Notes: a model not told the origin generated them from the sequence alone. A stretch of 32,949 nucleotides of DNA from DATFYI01 sp035315125 (GCA_035315125.1 DATFYI010000011.1:1-32949); one strand, 5' to 3'. Positions 6,829 through 15,899 are shown, counted from the first letter of the stretch. Translations and numbers: made by a program.

Positions 6829-8148
6829 ATGGAAACGTTAAACTTACCAGGGCCTTTAGCCAGAGCCATTATCGAGAGGGACCATGCAGTTATTTCTCCC
6901 TCTTATCCGCGTAGTTATCCTTTCGTAATGGATCGCGGGCGAGGTTCGCAAGTCTGGGATGTAGATGGCAACCGTTTTCTGGATTTTGCCGCCGGTATTG
7001 CAGTCGTATCAACCGGTCACAGTCATCCTGAGGTTGTCAAAGCAATCCAGGAACAGGCCGAAAATTTCATTCATATCTCTTCAGATTTTTATCACCCTAA
7101 ATGGGTGAAACTAGGAGAGGAGCTCAGTCGTATAGCTCCTTTTAAAGAGCCAGCAATTTCATTTATGACAAATTCCGGGACAGAAAGCGTCGAAGCCGCC
7201 ATAAAATTAGCCCGTTACAACACCGGGCGCAGCCAATTTATTGGATTTTTAGGCGGATTTCATGGCCGGACTATGGGAGCAGTTACATTTACTGCCAGCA
7301 AACCCAGCTATCATAAAGGTTTTTATCCCCTCATGAATGGGGTTGTCCACGCTCCATTTCCGGATCCGTATCGTCCCATTCTGCAAATTCGACCCGGAGA
7401 AGATTATGGAAATGCCGCGGTACGCTATATCGAGGAAGAAATTCTGGGGAAGGTTGTTCCAGGCGAAGAAGTAGCCGCCGTGCTGGTCGAGCCGATCCAG
7501 GGTGAAGGCGGTTATATTATTCCTCCAGACAGCTTTTTCCCGGCCTTACGTAAGCTGTGTGACCATTACGGCATCCTGCTGATAGCCGATGAGGTACAGT
7601 CCGGTATGGGCCGCACCGGAAAATGGTGGGCTATTCAGCATTTCGATGTTGAACCGGATATCGTCTGTACGGCCAAGGGCATCGCTTCAGGAGTCCCATT
7701 AGGTGCGATGATTGCACGTCGCAGCATAGTTACCTGGCCTACCGGGTCGCATGGCAATACTTTTGGGGGAAACCCATTAGCTTGCGCGGCTGCTCTGGTA
7801 ACAATAGATTTGATTGAGAAATTATATTTGCAAAACGCCAGTGTGGTCGGAGAATATACACTGGATGCTCTGTCCGAAATCATGGAACGGCATGCGAGTA
7901 TCGGTAATGTGCGCGGTGTCGGTCTGATGATTGGGATAGAATTCGTAGCCGACCGGCTCACCAAAGAACCCGCCGCCTGTTTGCGAGATCGTATCGTTGA
8001 ACTGGCGTTCCAACGCGGCCTGCTCACTTTGGGTGCAGGGAAAAGCACAATCCGCATTTCCCCGGCCTTATGTATCACCCAGTCCGAAATCGATGAAGGT
8101 CTGGAAATTTTGGAAGAAGCAATTACACTGGCCGAGAAAGGTTCTTAG
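6829..8148 (+). CDS. Class III PLP aminotransferase (acetylornithine/GABA aminotransferase family)
   Basis: 439 residues. Fold-type I PLP enzyme: NSGTESVEAAIKLAR, the FHGRT segment, IADEVQSGMGRTG with the Asp that holds the pyridine nitrogen, and the Schiff-base lysine K283 in TAKGIASGVPLGA. The opening GPLARAIIERD...SPSYPRSYP and the WDVDGNRFLDFAAGIAVVSTGH block resemble the archaeal-type group that includes ornithine and 4-aminobutyrate aminotransferases and broad-specificity amino-acid racemases, so the substrate is left open. No arginine biosynthesis genes are nearby, which argues against a dedicated ArgD. ATG start with AAAGGAGG 6 bases upstream, a strong site. The histidine kinase starts 5 bases after its stop, so the two are probably co-transcribed. 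Confidence 0.88.
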   Translation: METLNLPGPLARAIIERDHAVISPSYPRSYPFVMDRGRGSQVWDVDGNRFLDFAAGIAVVSTGHSHPEVVKAIQEQAENFIHISSDFYHPKWVKLGEELSRIAPFKEPAISFMTNSGTESVEAAIKLARYNTGRSQFIGFLGGFHGRTMGAVTFTASKPSYHKGFYPLMNGVVHAPFPDPYRPILQIRPGEDYGNAAVRYIEEEILGKVVPGEEVAAVLVEPIQGEGGYIIPPDSFFPALRKLCDHYGILLIADEVQSGMGRTGKWWAIQHFDVEPDIVCTAKGIASGVPLGAMIARRSIVTWPTGSHGNTFGGNPLACAAALVTIDLIEKLYLQNASVVGEYTLDALSEIMERHASIGNVRGVGLMIGIEFVADRLTKEPAACLRDRIVELAFQRGLLTLGAGKSTIRISPALCITQSEIDEGLEILEEAITLAEKGS

Positions 8149-8153
8149 CAAGC

Positions 8154-9707
8154 ATGCTGCCCGATTCCCGTGTCCGTCAGCGTGATTATTTATTGGAAAT
8201 TGCCCAGGCGCTGACCCAGGAACTTGACCTGGATAAGCTACTCGAGCGCATTTTGATCATCTCGATTGAAATGCTGGCTGGACAGGCTGGGCTGATTGCA
8301 TTACGCTCCCTGACGGGGGGCTGGCGTGTAAGAGTTTCTAACGGCCTACCCCCCGCCTTTCTGCGTTATGTAGAGACGCTACTTATGCAGGTTTCACCGG
8401 ATTCGGGAAACCCGGAAAATTATGAGCTGCCTGAGATTAACCGCCGCCTGGCACACCTGACTTTCACCGCCAGCATGGGGCTGCTGACCGGCGTGGCTCT
8501 GCCATTGGTAGCACGGAATAAAGTAGTCGGAGTAATCTTTATCTTCCGCGGCTATCCGGGTGGTTTTTCCGCAAATGATCGCTCTGTTTTAAAAAGTTTC
8601 GCATCAACGGCTGCCATTGCCGTTCAAAATGCCCAGTTATACAGCCAGGTAAATGAAGAGAAACAGCGCCTGGATGCTTTGCTAGATTCTGCAGCAGATG
8701 GAATATTGATTTTTGCCTCCGACAACCGGGTAGACCGCTGCAACCTTGCTTTCGCCCGACTTTCAGGCAGCACCCCTGAAGAAATTCTTACAAAACGACA
8801 TGAACAAATTATCCAATGGGCCAATCCACCCCAGGGCCTGACACTCGAGCAGGCCGAGGCAGGCGGCTGGCCGCTTACCCCCCATGCCCAGCTTTATGTA
8901 GAAGGCGATCTTAAACGTAAAAACGATCAAGCGCCTCTGCCAGTTGGCATTACCTATGCGCCGCTGCTTTCGAAAGAAGGGGCTCTGCTGAACATTATCG
9001 TTACAGTGCGGGATATCAGTCATTTTCGGCAGGCAGATGAATTAAAGAGCGCCTTTATTTCGATCGTCAGCCATGAATTGAAAACGCCTGTGGCATTGAT
9101 CAAAGGATATGTCAGCACATTGCGGCGGGAAGATGCTAATTGGGACCGCTCGATTGTGGAAGATAGTCTGGCGGTGATCGAAGAAGAAGCAGACCGCCTG
9201 ACACAAATGATCGAAAACTTGTTGGATGCTTCCCGGCTAGAGGCTGGTGGTTTTCCGATCAAACGCTCGGATGTTAACCTGCCAGATCTGGTCAGACGAA
9301 TTACAACCCGTTTTCAAACTCAAACCACGCGCCACACCCTGAAAGTTGATTTTCCGGAAAACTTTCCGGTTGTGTTGGCAGACGAAACCCGTCTGGAGCA
9401 GGTATTCTCGAATTTGATCTCAAATGCAATTAAATATTCTCCGGATGGCGAGATCCGTATAAGCGGCCAAATCCGTCCAGATAATGTAATCCTATGCGTC
9501 AGCGACCAGGGACCGGGCATCGCCGCGGAAGATATTCCGCACGTTTTCGATCGTTTCTACCGTGCCCCGGATATGGCTCGCCACACCAAGGGAGCCGGCC
9601 TGGGTCTATACTTAAGTCGGGCCATTATCGAAGCACACGGCGGGCGCATGTGGGTGGATAGTGAAGCAGGCAAAGGCGCCAGAATCTGTTTTTCACTACC
9701 CAGATGA
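8154..9707 (+). CDS. Soluble GAF-PAS sensor histidine kinase
   Basis: 517 residues with no membrane helix. Order: GAF domain (about 10-165), a short helix, PAS domain (about 175-290), HisKA with phosphoacceptor H307 in SHELKTPVALIKGY, then HATPase with the N box NLISNAIKYS, G1 box DQGPGI, an F box DRFYRA and G2 box GAGLGLYLS. All catalytic boxes are intact, so it should autophosphorylate. The cytosolic GAF and PAS domains point to an intracellular signal such as a small molecule or redox state. No response regulator lies beside it, so its partner is unknown. It starts 5 bases after the aminotransferase stop with only a weak, distant Shine-Dalgarno sequence, suggesting translational coupling. 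Confidence 0.92.
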   Translation: MLPDSRVRQRDYLLEIAQALTQELDLDKLLERILIISIEMLAGQAGLIALRSLTGGWRVRVSNGLPPAFLRYVETLLMQVSPDSGNPENYELPEINRRLAHLTFTASMGLLTGVALPLVARNKVVGVIFIFRGYPGGFSANDRSVLKSFASTAAIAVQNAQLYSQVNEEKQRLDALLDSAADGILIFASDNRVDRCNLAFARLSGSTPEEILTKRHEQIIQWANPPQGLTLEQAEAGGWPLTPHAQLYVEGDLKRKNDQAPLPVGITYAPLLSKEGALLNIIVTVRDISHFRQADELKSAFISIVSHELKTPVALIKGYVSTLRREDANWDRSIVEDSLAVIEEEADRLTQMIENLLDASRLEAGGFPIKRSDVNLPDLVRRITTRFQTQTTRHTLKVDFPENFPVVLADETRLEQVFSNLISNAIKYSPDGEIRISGQIRPDNVILCVSDQGPGIAAEDIPHVFDRFYRAPDMARHTKGAGLGLYLSRAIIEAHGGRMWVDSEAGKGARICFSLPR

Positions 9708-9739
9708 TTTATAAAATTGCATAATGCAACCTTGAAGGA

Positions 9740-9748
9740 TGGTATAAT
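9740..9748 (+). promoter_or_regulatory. Extended -10 of the CpXC gene
   Basis: TGGTATAAT lies 30 bases before the ATG at 9779, inside the 71-base gap after the histidine kinase. It gives a leader of about 24 bases. It suggests the CpXC gene can be transcribed separately from the kinase. Confidence 0.5.
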
Positions 9749-9778
9749 CCTTGAAATTCTAGGTTTTAAGAGAGAAAC

Positions 9779-11134
9779 ATGGCTCAAACTCGTACTACGT
9801 GTCCACGCTGCCACCAGCCTGTGACAGTCGATGTGGAACAATTATTTGATCTCAATACAGATCCCCAGGCCAAACAACGGCTGATGAGCGGCCAATTCAA
9901 CCATATTCATTGTCCTAATTGCGGCTATGAAGGCCCTCTCAGTGTTCCGATTGTCTATCACGACCCCAACAAAGAACTTCTATTAACTTATTTTCCACCT
10001 GAAATGGGTTTACCGCTGAATGAACAGGAACGCATGATCGGGCCTTTAATTAATCAGGTTGTCAACAAGCTACAACCTGAGAAACGCAAGGCTTATTTGT
10101 TCCGCCCACAGACCATGTTAACACTCCAAACAATGGTCGAACGGATTTTAGAAGCCGATGGGATTACCCGCGAGATGCTTCAGGCGCAGCAGCAACGTGT
10201 CAACCTGCTGCAACGGCTGCTCAGCACGGCACCAGAAAGTCGCTCTGATCTGATCCATCAGGAAGAACAGTTGATCGACGAAAACCTATTTGGCATCCTA
10301 TCTCGCCTGGCAGAAGCTGCTATGGCCCAAGGTGATCAACAAACCGCCCAACAGCTCGCTGCTCTCCAAAAACAATTATTGGCAGAGACAAAAGTTGGTA
10401 AAGAAATTCAGAGCCAAGCGTTGGAAGCACAGGAAGCCATCCGATCACTGCAGGAGGCCAGTAAAAAAGGCCTGACCCATGAAAAACTACTCGATCTGAT
10501 CGTAAATGCTCCAACTCCCACTCGTCTATCAACTTTAGTCAGTATGGCGCGCAATGGATTAGACTACACTTTCTTCCAACTCCTGACAGAAAAAATCGAT
10601 AAATCAAGTGGGGATGAGAAGGAAAGACTGACCACCCTGCGCTCCCAGTTGATCGAGATGACGGCAGAGATCGACAAGGCAGTTCAAGAACAGGCAAGCC
10701 AGGCCCGCAAGCTGCTGGAAACAATCCTGGCTGCCCCGGATATCGAACAAGCCACTTCCCAGAACCTTGATACTATCAGCGATTCTTTTGTTGAAATCCT
10801 GCAAGCTGACTTGCAAACTGCACGCCAGAAAGGCGACCTGGAACGCAGCGCAAAACTCCAAAAAATCCTCAAAGTCCTGCAAGAGGCCAGCGCTCCACCA
10901 CCCGAAGTGGCTCTGATCGAAGAACTGATGGATACAAAAGACGATGAATCGCTCCGCAAAGTATTAGAAGCGAATGCCGATCAAATCACGCCAGAGTTTT
11001 TGCAAATGTTGAACAGCCTGATTGTTCAGAGTGAAAGCCAGGGCCAACCGCCTGAATTTATGACCCGCCTGCAAACAGTCTACCGCAGCGCCCTTCGTTT
11101 TTCGATGCAAGCCAATTTCAATAAGAAATCATAA
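9779..11134 (+). CDS. CpXC-domain protein with a long helical C-terminus
   Basis: 451 residues. The N-terminal domain has two zinc-ribbon-like pairs, C8-P-R-C11 and C45-P-N-C48, and fits the CpXC domain family (named for the CPxC motif) through about residue 125. The remaining 325 residues are strongly helical, rich in Gln, Glu, Leu and Ala, with heptad-like spacing and no membrane segment: probably an elongated helical or coiled-coil rod. No catalytic motif is visible and the function of the family is unknown. ATG start with a purine-rich AAGAGAG upstream. It converges on the FHA regulator with 18 bases between stops. It lies between a histidine kinase and a Ser/Thr kinase/FHA pair, so a signalling or scaffold role is possible but only inferred. 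Confidence 0.8.
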   Translation: MAQTRTTCPRCHQPVTVDVEQLFDLNTDPQAKQRLMSGQFNHIHCPNCGYEGPLSVPIVYHDPNKELLLTYFPPEMGLPLNEQERMIGPLINQVVNKLQPEKRKAYLFRPQTMLTLQTMVERILEADGITREMLQAQQQRVNLLQRLLSTAPESRSDLIHQEEQLIDENLFGILSRLAEAAMAQGDQQTAQQLAALQKQLLAETKVGKEIQSQALEAQEAIRSLQEASKKGLTHEKLLDLIVNAPTPTRLSTLVSMARNGLDYTFFQLLTEKIDKSSGDEKERLTTLRSQLIEMTAEIDKAVQEQASQARKLLETILAAPDIEQATSQNLDTISDSFVEILQADLQTARQKGDLERSAKLQKILKVLQEASAPPPEVALIEELMDTKDDESLRKVLEANADQITPEFLQMLNSLIVQSESQGQPPEFMTRLQTVYRSALRFSMQANFNKKS

Positions 11135-11152
11135 ACTTGCAAATATTGCTAG

Positions 11153-11824
11153 CTATTTTTCGGGATTATCCAGTCTGACCCCGTGACCGCGCACCGTGAC
11201 TATGTAACCCTGGGTTGGGTCGAGCATCGCCAGACGGTCGCGCAAACGGCGAATCAGCGCGTCTAAAGCCTGCTCGGACACTCCAAACGACTCTTGATCA
11301 CCCCAGGTCGCTACGATTAGATCCTGCCTGGATACCACTCGACCCTGTTGTTCATAAAGTGCCTGTAATAAACGAAATTGTGGCACAGATAAGGGTGGAA
11401 TCACTTCTTTTTGGTTAATCCAGACCCTTCGCGAGCGGCTTTCAAGATACAACTTGCCATATCGTTCCGGCTCGCCTACTGGTAGTTTACTAGAGTCCAT
11501 CGGCATGGTTGCATCAGAGCTCAAATATACGAAATTTTGCTGAAGGGCTATCTGAATCGTATCCCCATCCTGTAGAAAGCATGGTTCGCTGATCATCTTT
11601 CCATTATGGAAAGTGCCATTCTTACTACCCAGATCTTCTAATAAAACCCCATCCACCCCTGGAGTAACTCGGGCATGATAGCGCGATACTAGCCTGTCTG
11701 GTATAACAACATCACAAGATGCATCCCTTCCAATAGTCAAAGTTCTGGCAATCAACCATCTTTGGCCGTTGAGCGGTCCAATTTGACCGATCAGTACGGG
11801 AAGCTCAGACCCTGTACCCGCCAT
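11153..11824 (-). CDS. FHA domain-winged-helix transcriptional regulator
   Basis: 223 residues. An FHA domain (about 10-105) has the phosphothreonine-binding residues in place: GR at 32-33, S47 and H50 in SRYH, and N69 in GSKNGTFHNG. An OmpR/PhoB-type winged helix follows (about 130-220), with a recognition helix around EQALDALIRRLRDRL and the wing GYIVTVRGHGVRL. It should bind a Thr-phosphorylated partner and DNA. There is no receiver domain. The frame is open 38 codons further upstream, but GGAGG lies 6 bases before the ATG at 11822-11824 and the upstream codons look like promoter DNA. It diverges from a Ser/Thr kinase, so that kinase is the likely input. In mycobacterial EmbR the winged helix comes first and FHA last; here the order is reversed. 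Confidence 0.9.
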   Translation of the reverse strand: MAGTGSELPVLIGQIGPLNGQRWLIARTLTIGRDASCDVVIPDRLVSRYHARVTPGVDGVLLEDLGSKNGTFHNGKMISEPCFLQDGDTIQIALQQNFVYLSSDATMPMDSSKLPVGEPERYGKLYLESRSRRVWINQKEVIPPLSVPQFRLLQALYEQQGRVVSRQDLIVATWGDQESFGVSEQALDALIRRLRDRLAMLDPTQGYIVTVRGHGVRLDNPEK

Positions 11825-11888
11825 GATCATCCTCCACTTGAAATAACTATGAGATCTTTCGATCAATCCGCAAATCACCTGCTCGAAG

Positions 11889-11900
11889 TATAATATAGCA
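11889..11900. promoter_or_regulatory. Overlapping divergent -10 elements for the FHA regulator and kinase
   Basis: The plus strand reads TATAAT (11889-11894). The minus strand reads TGCTATATT (11900-11892), an extended -10 pointing at the FHA gene, leader about 60 bases. The two hexamers overlap, so polymerase could hold only one at a time. The kinase would have a leader of about 120 bases. No strong -35 on either side. Confidence 0.4.
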
Positions 11901-12021
11901 GATAATTGATCTTTTGTGTTATCATGGATCAAGATCATCTTAGATGGCCCGCCAGGGATACGCCGGAAGCAACATCAGGTCAGGGTCATCTAATCATCGA
12001 GGACGTTAAGGGAGTCGCGTC

Positions 12022-13008
12022 ATGCCAGTTCCGCTTAAGGCCGGGGAAGTATTGCGCGGCCGTTATCGCATTAATCGTATTATTGGTCAAGGGGGTATGG
12101 GTAGTATTTACCTTGCAGATGACCTGCGATTGGAGGGTCGTCAATGTGCCCTGAAAGAAGTTGAAAATGATCGCTCCTTGACGCCAGAACTGTTACGCGA
12201 AACACGAGATCAGTTCTTACGTGAAGCAACTGTTCTAGCGCGATTGGATCACCCAAATATCCCCAAAGTCTCAGATTTCTTCTCAATCGGTATTCGCGAT
12301 TACCTGATCATGGATTTTGTACCTGGTAAAGATTTGCGCACACTGATGATCGAGGCGCGTCAATCTGGGACTTTTTTAGATGAAGTAGATGTTTTAAATT
12401 GGGCTGAACAACTGGCGGATGCGTTGATCTATTTGCACAGCCAGACGCCACCAATACTTCATCGCGACATCAAACCCAGCAATCTTAAGCTTACCCCAAA
12501 TGGACAACTTAAGCTGGTAGATTTTGGCCTGGTAAAAGTGCTTGCGCCAGGCGAGGTTACCATCACAATCTTGCAAGGGCAGGGAACGGCTTTATATACA
12601 CCGCTAGAGCAGTATGGCGGCGATCGCGGTCATACCGATGTGCGCACCGATATCTATGCGTTTGGTGCTACGCTTTATCATCTCCTCACCAATCAGCCTC
12701 CACCAGACGCCCGCGAGCGATTTTTAAACCCGGAGAGCCTGACACCGCCACGCCAGATAAATCCGGAAATCAGCGCACGCACTGAAAAGGCCATTTTGTG
12801 GGCCATGAGCCTTCACCCAGATGAACGCCCGGATAGCATCGAACATTTTCGCCAAAGTTTGTTGGGAGATCGTCCGGTTCCTCTGGTACGCTCTGCTACT
12901 CGTCCAGTCCGTCTCAAAGACGTCTTGAATTCCACACCAGAACGTACACTTGTATGGGTCACAATCGGTCTGACTCTGGTTACGCTGCTTACTTCTTTGA
13001 TGAAGTAG
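12022..13008 (+). CDS. Membrane-anchored Ser/Thr protein kinase (PknB-like)
   Basis: 328 residues. The kinase domain spans about 14-275: glycine loop GQGGMGSIY, ATP-binding K45, catalytic loop HRDIKPSN with D149, DFG with D167, and the conserved Arg near the domain end. It ends with one membrane helix (about 308-325) and almost nothing outside, so unlike PknB it lacks PASTA or other sensor domains. It would see signals through the membrane, partners or the cytosol. ATG start with AAGGGAG 7 bases upstream. It is divergent from the FHA-winged-helix regulator, whose FHA domain should recognise phosphothreonine: a kinase-transcription factor pair is the simplest reading. The last 20 bases overlap the end of the GH3 gene on the other strand. 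Confidence 0.93.
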   Translation: MPVPLKAGEVLRGRYRINRIIGQGGMGSIYLADDLRLEGRQCALKEVENDRSLTPELLRETRDQFLREATVLARLDHPNIPKVSDFFSIGIRDYLIMDFVPGKDLRTLMIEARQSGTFLDEVDVLNWAEQLADALIYLHSQTPPILHRDIKPSNLKLTPNGQLKLVDFGLVKVLAPGEVTITILQGQGTALYTPLEQYGGDRGHTDVRTDIYAFGATLYHLLTNQPPPDARERFLNPESLTPPRQINPEISARTEKAILWAMSLHPDERPDSIEHFRQSLLGDRPVPLVRSATRPVRLKDVLNSTPERTLVWVTIGLTLVTLLTSLMK

Positions 13009-15850
13009 TCATATGGTCAATGGTTGTCCGGGCTCGTTTATCAATCCAATATCGCCACAAAATCCCGCATAACCAACCCAATAATATTCCACATAAAGTG
13101 ACAATCAAAGCCTCGGGCGTCAAAATCCGGGTGGTCGGGTCCAATTTGCCATATGGACTGTTTTCTATATAAATATATGCTACCAATCCTCCAAATGCAG
13201 ATAACAAACCCCAGCGTACCCCCCAGCGTAAGGATATTCGCTTGGATCCATACCAATAGATTGCGGCTGCACAACCCCATATCAGCAGTATAGATAGAAA
13301 CCATCGACCAAAAGAGATGCCTGCCGGCGTCTCGGGTATAGGAGTGGGAGTAGGAGTATTTGTCGGGGTTAGAGTCATGGTCGGCTGTTGTGTTGCTGTC
13401 GGTACAGTTGTGGGTGCAATCGCGGTAATGGCTGCCGATTGTCCAGGGGAAATATTCAGGCTGAGGATATCAGATACCATCGCCGGGTCGCTTTGCACCC
13501 GGATATTCATTAAGCCCGAGTTCTGGATAAGGAATGCTGCATGCGCAATTCCTGCATTGGTAGTTGTATCTATTTGCTGCACACTGTTGGTTTCGCCGAC
13601 GGTGGTCATAATAAAATGTACGACCGTTCCATCAGGAACGAGATTATGATTATGATCAATAATCGGACCGGTTCGCAGCGGAAGTGTGTCGCCAATCTTG
13701 AAAGTAGGGATTGGAGTGGGGGAAATTGTGCTGGCAGGTGGAGTGGACGTACTGTGCGCCTGTGAAAACCCTGGTTCATCGACAAATAAAGGAATTACCT
13801 GGCTGGGGTCCGGTGAAGTTGCAACAGATAAATCATATCCAACCCCCGGAACACTTACCGGAAGCGCCCCGGTCGGCGCCAGTTCCTGAAAGAGTACACG
13901 TGCAGCCACATCAATCAAAGCCGGCGTCTTACTATAAAGCACATAATAAGCTGTCAGCTTTGAGATATCAGTAGCATCAAGATAATAAGGCGCGTTAAAC
14001 GCAAAAACAATTACTTTTTTATTCCGCAAAAGATCCGGCTGTTCTGAAAGCAGGCGACGCAGGGCTCCCGAATCTGGAACATCGGCTTCTACGTCTAAAG
14101 TCGAAAAAACGACCCAATCCGCCAGACGAAGGTCACTCAACATCGGGGGTGTTTGAGTGCCAGTCGGCGGCGTCCCAAGCAACAATTTAGTAAGATCGCT
14201 GAAAGCATACGAGGATAGGTGCGTTTGCATCACCTGTCCGCCTGCGCGTGGGCCATATAACTTAAGCACTGAATTCTGAAGCGCATCGACCGCCAATGCC
14301 GATTGGTCCTGGCATTGGCTGCACTGTTTGGCAGTCCTCGTATCCGTAATAAAAACAATCCGTTCCCTTAACTGGGGAGGGCGCGGCAGAATTGAGCTTA
14401 TCTCGCTGGGGTCCGGGCTGATTAAAGTGACTGCTTTTTGGGCTACGTCAAATGTAACCTGCTGTGACTGTCCGATCTTTGCCAATCCATCCTGGGATGG
14501 AATTACGCTCTGCGGATCGAAATTTGGATACAAGCGATACTTAGCAGTCAAAATGCGCTGCACCGAAAGGTCTACTCTTTGAGAAAAGGCCGGATCAACT
14601 CGATATTTTTGGGCAAACAATTGCAGTATACGAAGGATGGTCGTATAGCTGTCTGGGTCGCCTGTCGAAGTGATGTTATCCATATAAAGCATATCGTTTC
14701 CGGCCAGAAAAGCATTTTGAGCAATCTGGCGAGAATCGAAATTATTTCCGGTCGGATCAAAGAAACGTCGCACCGCCTGGCTGCCAAGATCATCGCTGAC
14801 CATTAATCCGCCATTCTGGCGCCAGGAAGTAAAGGCCGGGAGCGCCATTAACTGATCCAGAGCAGTCCGGTCAAAACTGACCGGCAGGGTTGTATCTCTT
14901 ATGTTGCCTTGAAAACCCTGGTAGCGGATATTGGAAACCAAAAGGCCATCTGTTGTGGCAGCCGCGCTAGGTGAATTGCCGGTGACGGCAAAAAATGGAG
15001 CCAGCTCAATTTGTTTAAGTTGCTCAAGCGATTTGCGCACCGTTGCCACTTCCTCTTCGGGAGGACGGTCCGATCCGCCATTTCCCGGAAAGTGTTTGGC
15101 AATCACTATCATCTCGCCACCGCTACCGCTGTGAATGCCTTGAATATACGATTGGCCCATTACACCAACCCAATACGGATCTCCGCCAAAAGTACGCGTG
15201 CCCAAATATTGACCGGAGTCGGAGCTTACCTCGTTTAATACATCCAATGAAGGCCCAAAATACAAATTAAATCCAAGCGCTGAGAGCTCAGAGCCTAAAA
15301 CCGAACCCACCTGAGTAGCCAGGTCAGGTTTCCAGGTGGCGCCGACCGCCATCAGGTCTGGTAAGGGTGTCAGTCCATTGATAATCTGGTCGTAAGGGTA
15401 AAGATCACCCTCCTGGGATATACCAATGAACAATGGAATGTAGGTCGATGGCACAGGGGTTTGTGTTGCAGAGTTTTGCGCTACCCCTTGAATAACCTGT
15501 CCGGCGTCAGTTTGGAGATCGCTAACTAGACTGAAGGCATTCGAAATTGTTCCATCCGGACCGGTAAAATTATCGTTGCTATTGGTTAGGACAACCCCCC
15601 CGATACTATGGTTAACGATCAGATCATAAATCTGGGAGTTCTTACTGGCATCACGGCCTTTGAAAGTCACCAGAAAAAGTTGGCCAACTTTTTCTTCCGG
15701 GGTCATTTGGGCAAGTAAAGCCTTGGCCTGGCTAGCCGGATCTGAGTTCGGTATGCTTGTTTGAGCCAGAGCAGTGCTATAAGGCAGCAGCATGGTTACG
15801 AGCACCATGAATATCAGGCTAATTCGCGCTAAAACCTGATTGCTTTTCAT
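12989..15850 (-). CDS. Secreted GH3-family protein with linker and three-helix membrane anchor
   Basis: 953 residues. Order: signal peptide (1-29); GH3 N-terminal barrel (about 35-440) with KHFPG at 252-256 and the nucleophile segment VSDDL, D353; GH3 C-terminal alpha/beta domain (about 450-695); an Ig-like domain (about 715-800); a Thr/Pro-rich linker (about 805-840); then three membrane helices (about 848-930). The layout and KHFPG motif resemble NagZ/YbbD beta-N-acetylglucosaminidases of wall turnover, but the loop after KHFPG lacks the GDT...DSH residues that provide the catalytic His in NagZ, so the substrate and even activity are uncertain. The ATG start has an AAGAAGG upstream. It lies 49 bases after the phosphodiesterase gene on the same strand. 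The linker gives a low-complexity stretch at about 13329-13425. Confidence 0.85.
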   Translation of the reverse strand: MKSNQVLARISLIFMVLVTMLLPYSTALAQTSIPNSDPASQAKALLAQMTPEEKVGQLFLVTFKGRDASKNSQIYDLIVNHSIGGVVLTNSNDNFTGPDGTISNAFSLVSDLQTDAGQVIQGVAQNSATQTPVPSTYIPLFIGISQEGDLYPYDQIINGLTPLPDLMAVGATWKPDLATQVGSVLGSELSALGFNLYFGPSLDVLNEVSSDSGQYLGTRTFGGDPYWVGVMGQSYIQGIHSGSGGEMIVIAKHFPGNGGSDRPPEEEVATVRKSLEQLKQIELAPFFAVTGNSPSAAATTDGLLVSNIRYQGFQGNIRDTTLPVSFDRTALDQLMALPAFTSWRQNGGLMVSDDLGSQAVRRFFDPTGNNFDSRQIAQNAFLAGNDMLYMDNITSTGDPDSYTTILRILQLFAQKYRVDPAFSQRVDLSVQRILTAKYRLYPNFDPQSVIPSQDGLAKIGQSQQVTFDVAQKAVTLISPDPSEISSILPRPPQLRERIVFITDTRTAKQCSQCQDQSALAVDALQNSVLKLYGPRAGGQVMQTHLSSYAFSDLTKLLLGTPPTGTQTPPMLSDLRLADWVVFSTLDVEADVPDSGALRRLLSEQPDLLRNKKVIVFAFNAPYYLDATDISKLTAYYVLYSKTPALIDVAARVLFQELAPTGALPVSVPGVGYDLSVATSPDPSQVIPLFVDEPGFSQAHSTSTPPASTISPTPIPTFKIGDTLPLRTGPIIDHNHNLVPDGTVVHFIMTTVGETNSVQQIDTTTNAGIAHAAFLIQNSGLMNIRVQSDPAMVSDILSLNISPGQSAAITAIAPTTVPTATQQPTMTLTPTNTPTPTPIPETPAGISFGRWFLSILLIWGCAAAIYWYGSKRISLRWGVRWGLLSAFGGLVAYIYIENSPYGKLDPTTRILTPEALIVTLCGILLGWLCGILWRYWIDKRARTTIDHMTTSSKK

Positions 15851-15899
15851 GCATGCCCTTCTTGCGCCCTAAACATCAGCATCGACGATTGAGCCTGGA

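Noticed and set aside
11135..11152. Small GCAA-ATA-TTGC hairpin between the CpXC and FHA genes as a terminator
   Set aside because: The stem has only four base pairs and the T run after it lies inside the FHA stop region; too weak to call.
11906..12154. Small plus-strand frame overlapping the kinase start
   Set aside because: It overlaps the kinase gene out of frame, has no recognisable domain and no good ribosome site.
13317..13649. Plus-strand open frame rich in Gly and Val
   Set aside because: It is the antisense of the Thr/Pro linker and Ig-like domain of the GH3 gene; the bias comes from the linker codons.
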